The translations under genes were made by a program, and so were the position numbers. From contig URYG01000053.1 of assembly GCA_900551985.1 (NCBI GenBank), positions 1 to 16,037 of the forward strand: a stretch of DNA of 16,037 nt, read 5' to 3'. Shown here in pieces: positions 13,982 to 16,037 of the stretch. Source of the stretch: an uncultured Prevotella sp. GTDB taxonomy: Bacteria > Bacteroidota > Bacteroidia > Bacteroidales > Bacteroidaceae. Below the pieces are notes generated by a model. It did not search any database, was not told where the DNA came from, and saw nothing but the letters and a program-made list of their open reading frames with translations. How positions within the stretch are numbered: the stretch's first letter is position 1; each line of letters opens with the position of its first letter.

Positions 13982-14275
13982 TCAATTGATGATGATGGGC
14001 ACAATCTCTTCCTCGTTAGGCCAATGCGGCAGATAGAGCAGCGGGCGAGGGGTGCCCCCCAAGCCCGTCCAGTCTATCCGTGTAACAAAGTCGAAATCGG
14101 GAGGACCGAAGTCGAAACTTCTTCCATAGAGCACGATGGCTCCCCTGCCTTCATCTATTTTCCACAATCCGCCGCCATAGGTGCATTGCTCGCCTGGAGC
14201 CAGCATGTCGCGATGCAGATAGACGTGGCCGAACTTCAGCACTCCGTCTCTATTGATGATGAATTTCTGAAACAT
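13982..14275 (-). CDS. Small protein of unknown function downstream of the esterase
   Basis: I do not recognise a named family. The frame can start at a TTG (14296) but the ATG at 14275 (MFQKFIINRDGVLKFGHVYLH) is the better start and gives 97 residues. The protein is probably soluble: no signal peptide or membrane segment. It is rich in aromatic and glycine residues, with YGGGLWKIDEGRGAIVLYGRSFDFGPPDFDFV in the middle, a beta-rich pattern in which a short DFG-x-P motif stands out, and a closing LLYLPHWPNEEE. It follows the carboxylesterase stop by 36 bases on the same strand without a visible promoter between, so the two may be co-transcribed. The sequence reads like a real protein (regular alternation, few rare runs), and I have an impression of similar short hypothetical proteins in Prevotella, but cannot confirm it. 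Confidence 0.62.
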   Translation of the reverse strand: MFQKFIINRDGVLKFGHVYLHRDMLAPGEQCTYGGGLWKIDEGRGAIVLYGRSFDFGPPDFDFVTRIDWTGLGGTPRPLLYLPHWPNEEEIVPIIIN

Positions 14276-14311
14276 CTCTATTTCCGGTTGATTCAAAAAG
14301 ATAGGATAGAG

Positions 14312-15967
14312 TTATTTCTCTCCCCAAAACATTTTGTCGATGAAATCATAGCGCTTCTCCATCTGGGCATCAGACTTCACAACGGTATTTACATCTATCT
14401 GAAGCACAGGAGCAACAGCCTTGCCGTTGGTAGATGGCCACTCAGGCAGCCCCAGACCGTTTGGATTGCCGGTCTTTACGAAGTTGACATAATACTGGCT
14501 GAAGATGTCGCTGATCATGTAATCCTCTGGTTGCCAGTTGAACACGCGGTTGGTAGGCAAAGTGCCCATTGCATATTCTATGTCGGCAGAGTGAACGGCT
14601 CCCTTATCTCGTGGAGCAGGAGCTGCACCTTCCTTAGCATCTACCACGCCGCCAGCCAAAGCTGCCACCTTGCCCTTGATGGCCATTGCTGGGCGAGGAT
14701 GGCAATAGCGATAGCGGTAAACTGGCTGTCCGCCGGTCAGCTTGTGCATGTTGCCCCACTTCCAGGTAGAATAATCCAGGAAGATATCCGAAGCCAGATC
14801 TACACCCGGCTGCTCCAGTACATCCTTGTCGCTGTTGATTCCGTAAAGACGGAAGAGTTCATTGATGTTCTCTGACCCGAAGGTGGCCTTGGCGCCAGCC
14901 TTCAGATTCTCAACGGTAGGCTGTTTGCCCATCAATACTGCAGCAGGAGTCATCTCCTGGTTGTTACCGCCGATGAGCAGAGGCACCTTGGTCTGTTCGC
15001 CCTTGGCAAATACCTCTGTAGGCTGCTCTTTCATGAAATATCCATCAACATTATAAACCGGAACCGCTCTTACTCCCGCCAGCTTCATCAGTTCCTCGGC
15101 AGGCAGGGCACGAAGCTCGTTGAGATTCTTCATACCTACGTTCTTTTTCACCTTCTTGCCCGTTTCCTTACCCATCTTCTCTGCTATTTTCTGGGCAAGC
15201 TGCACGCCTTTCTCTTCAGCTTCCTTCTGGGTAGCAATCTTCTTGAATCCCATCACCGAACCGCTGGAACCCATAGCCTGGGCAAAGAGTCCCTGGCAGA
15301 GAGGGGAAGCCATCAGAGCACTAACCGACATAGAACCGGCTGATTCACCTACAATGGTAATGCGGTTAGGATCGCCGCCGAAAGCCTCAATGTTATCCTT
15401 TACCCACTGGATGGCAGCCACCTGGTCCATGAAACCATAGTTGCCTGAACCCTTGTAGGAAGTCTCCTTGGAGAGCTGAGGATGAGCAAAGAATCCGAAG
15501 ATGCCCTCACGGTAATTGGCTGTGATAGAGATGATTCCCTTTCTCGCCATTGCATCACCAGCATATCGAGGTTCGCTTCCGCTACCAGCCATCAATCCTC
15601 CACCATTGAAATAAATCAATACCGGCAGATGCTCCTTCATCGTCTTGGCGGGAGTCCATATATTCAGGTAGAGACAGTCCTCGCTATTGTTCTTTGTTCC
15701 GAAGTTCATATCACCGAAGATAGGTTCTTGCATCGGGTTCGCTCCGAATTCCTTAGCCTCGCGCACACCCTCCCATTTCTGTACTGGTTGCGGTGCCTTC
15801 CATCTGAGATTACCTACAGGAGGTGCTGCAAACGGAACACCTTTGAAAACCTTGATGCCAGAGAGATCCTTTCCTTCGAGGATACCTTCAGCAGTTTTGA
15901 CCTGTGTCTGTGCCATCATTCCCATAGCAGGGAGCAGAAAGGCGAGGGATAGAAATAGTTTTTTCAT
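14312..15967 (-). CDS. Secreted type-B carboxylesterase
   Basis: The 551-residue protein begins with a signal peptide (MKKLFLSLAFLLPAMGMMAQ) and has the type-B carboxylesterase alpha/beta-hydrolase fold: FKGVPFAAPPVGNLRW near the N-terminus, SEDCLYLNIWTP, the nucleophile elbow FGGDPNRITIVGESAGSMSV with Ser209, the acid Glu338 in GGNNQEMTP, and the base His459 in GAVHSADIEYAMG. It would hydrolyse carboxylic esters, plausibly acyl or aryl groups on polysaccharides, in the periplasm or outside. Oddities: the oxyanion-hole motif is FNGGG instead of the usual HGGG, the acid loop is NNQE where NxDE is common, and a lysine-rich stretch (KIAEKMGKETGKKVKKNVG) lies about 60 residues after the elbow. 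The 70 bases before the ATG are AT-rich and show no promoter match, so the gene may belong to a transcript that starts beyond the window. Confidence 0.92.
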   Translation of the reverse strand: MKKLFLSLAFLLPAMGMMAQTQVKTAEGILEGKDLSGIKVFKGVPFAAPPVGNLRWKAPQPVQKWEGVREAKEFGANPMQEPIFGDMNFGTKNNSEDCLYLNIWTPAKTMKEHLPVLIYFNGGGLMAGSGSEPRYAGDAMARKGIISITANYREGIFGFFAHPQLSKETSYKGSGNYGFMDQVAAIQWVKDNIEAFGGDPNRITIVGESAGSMSVSALMASPLCQGLFAQAMGSSGSVMGFKKIATQKEAEEKGVQLAQKIAEKMGKETGKKVKKNVGMKNLNELRALPAEELMKLAGVRAVPVYNVDGYFMKEQPTEVFAKGEQTKVPLLIGGNNQEMTPAAVLMGKQPTVENLKAGAKATFGSENINELFRLYGINSDKDVLEQPGVDLASDIFLDYSTWKWGNMHKLTGGQPVYRYRYCHPRPAMAIKGKVAALAGGVVDAKEGAAPAPRDKGAVHSADIEYAMGTLPTNRVFNWQPEDYMISDIFSQYYVNFVKTGNPNGLGLPEWPSTNGKAVAPVLQIDVNTVVKSDAQMEKRYDFIDKMFWGEK

Positions 15968-16037
15968 CTGATATAATTTTTATGATGATATATTTTATTG
16001 TGCTGATCAGGGAGAGCAAGATCGGAATTGAGAAGCG

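Noticed and set aside
13814..14875. 353-codon plus-strand frame across the small protein and the esterase
   Set aside because: It runs antisense to genes with clear signals (lipoprotein signal, esterase C-terminus with catalytic His) and through the NlpE promoter; its product has no motif.
6461..15967. Classical polysaccharide utilisation locus
   Set aside because: Three exported carbohydrate-related enzymes occur, but there is no SusC/SusD pair or hybrid two-component regulator, and they lie on different strands with separate promoters and a TerC gene between.
15968..16037. End of an upstream gene overlapping the esterase start (a frame that ends in TGA at the ATGA)
   Set aside because: The frame is only 23 codons within the window and AT-rich near the ATG, like an untranslated leader; it cannot be told apart from chance without the sequence beyond the edge.

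Overview
The window looks like a chromosomal segment of a Prevotellaceae member (Bacteroidota, close in style to Segatella/Prevotella copri). This rests on the Bacteroidota-type promoters (TAnnTTTG, twice with a well-spaced TTTG), AT-rich leaders without a clear Shine-Dalgarno sequence, a PD-(D/E)XK_9-type protein, a MoxR/RavA-ViaA pair, and secreted Bacteroidota-style carbohydrate enzymes. The species is an inference; there is no rRNA or marker gene to fix it.

Layout. (1) 1-1834 is an accessory, repeat-rich stretch: the 3' end of a PD-(D/E)XK_9 ATPase/nuclease-type gene, a 602-base gap with an array of five 18-bp palindromes and a separate 14-bp inverted repeat, an orphan MntA-like nucleotidyltransferase, and a short HicB-like protein that seems to lack its C-terminal DNA-binding part. 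(2) 1835-6374 is a plus-strand operon: aspartate-semialdehyde dehydrogenase (asd), a RavA-like MoxR ATPase 4 bases later, a C_GCAxxG_C_C putative redox protein, and a ViaA-like VWA protein, closed by a strong hairpin shared with the convergent next gene. The ATPase carries an in-frame insert bounded by a DNA inverted repeat. (3) 6461-10248 on the minus strand holds a secreted GH2 glycosidase and, upstream of it, a TerC/Alx-type membrane protein with its own terminator. (4) 10639-13227 on the plus strand is a large secreted protein joining a GH16 catalytic domain, a BNR_4-type beta-propeller and a C-terminal LamG/ConA-like domain; a 23-bp tandem repeat lies between its stop codon and its terminator. 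(5) 13417-15967 on the minus strand holds an NlpE-like lipoprotein, a small unrecognised protein and a secreted type-B carboxylesterase.

How the genes may work together. RavA, the Cys-rich protein and ViaA probably form one functional unit: an ATPase-VWA chaperone pair with a redox-active partner, co-expressed with asd. The GH2, GH16-propeller and esterase products are exported enzymes fit for plant or algal polysaccharide breakdown, but no SusC/SusD pair or dedicated regulator is present, so this is not a classical polysaccharide utilisation locus within the window.

The points most worth a second look are the GH16-propeller-LamG fusion with lyase-like His/Tyr/Arg positions, the redox protein lodged between ravA and viaA, the repeat-borne insert in ravA, and the two 22-23-bp-period intergenic arrays.
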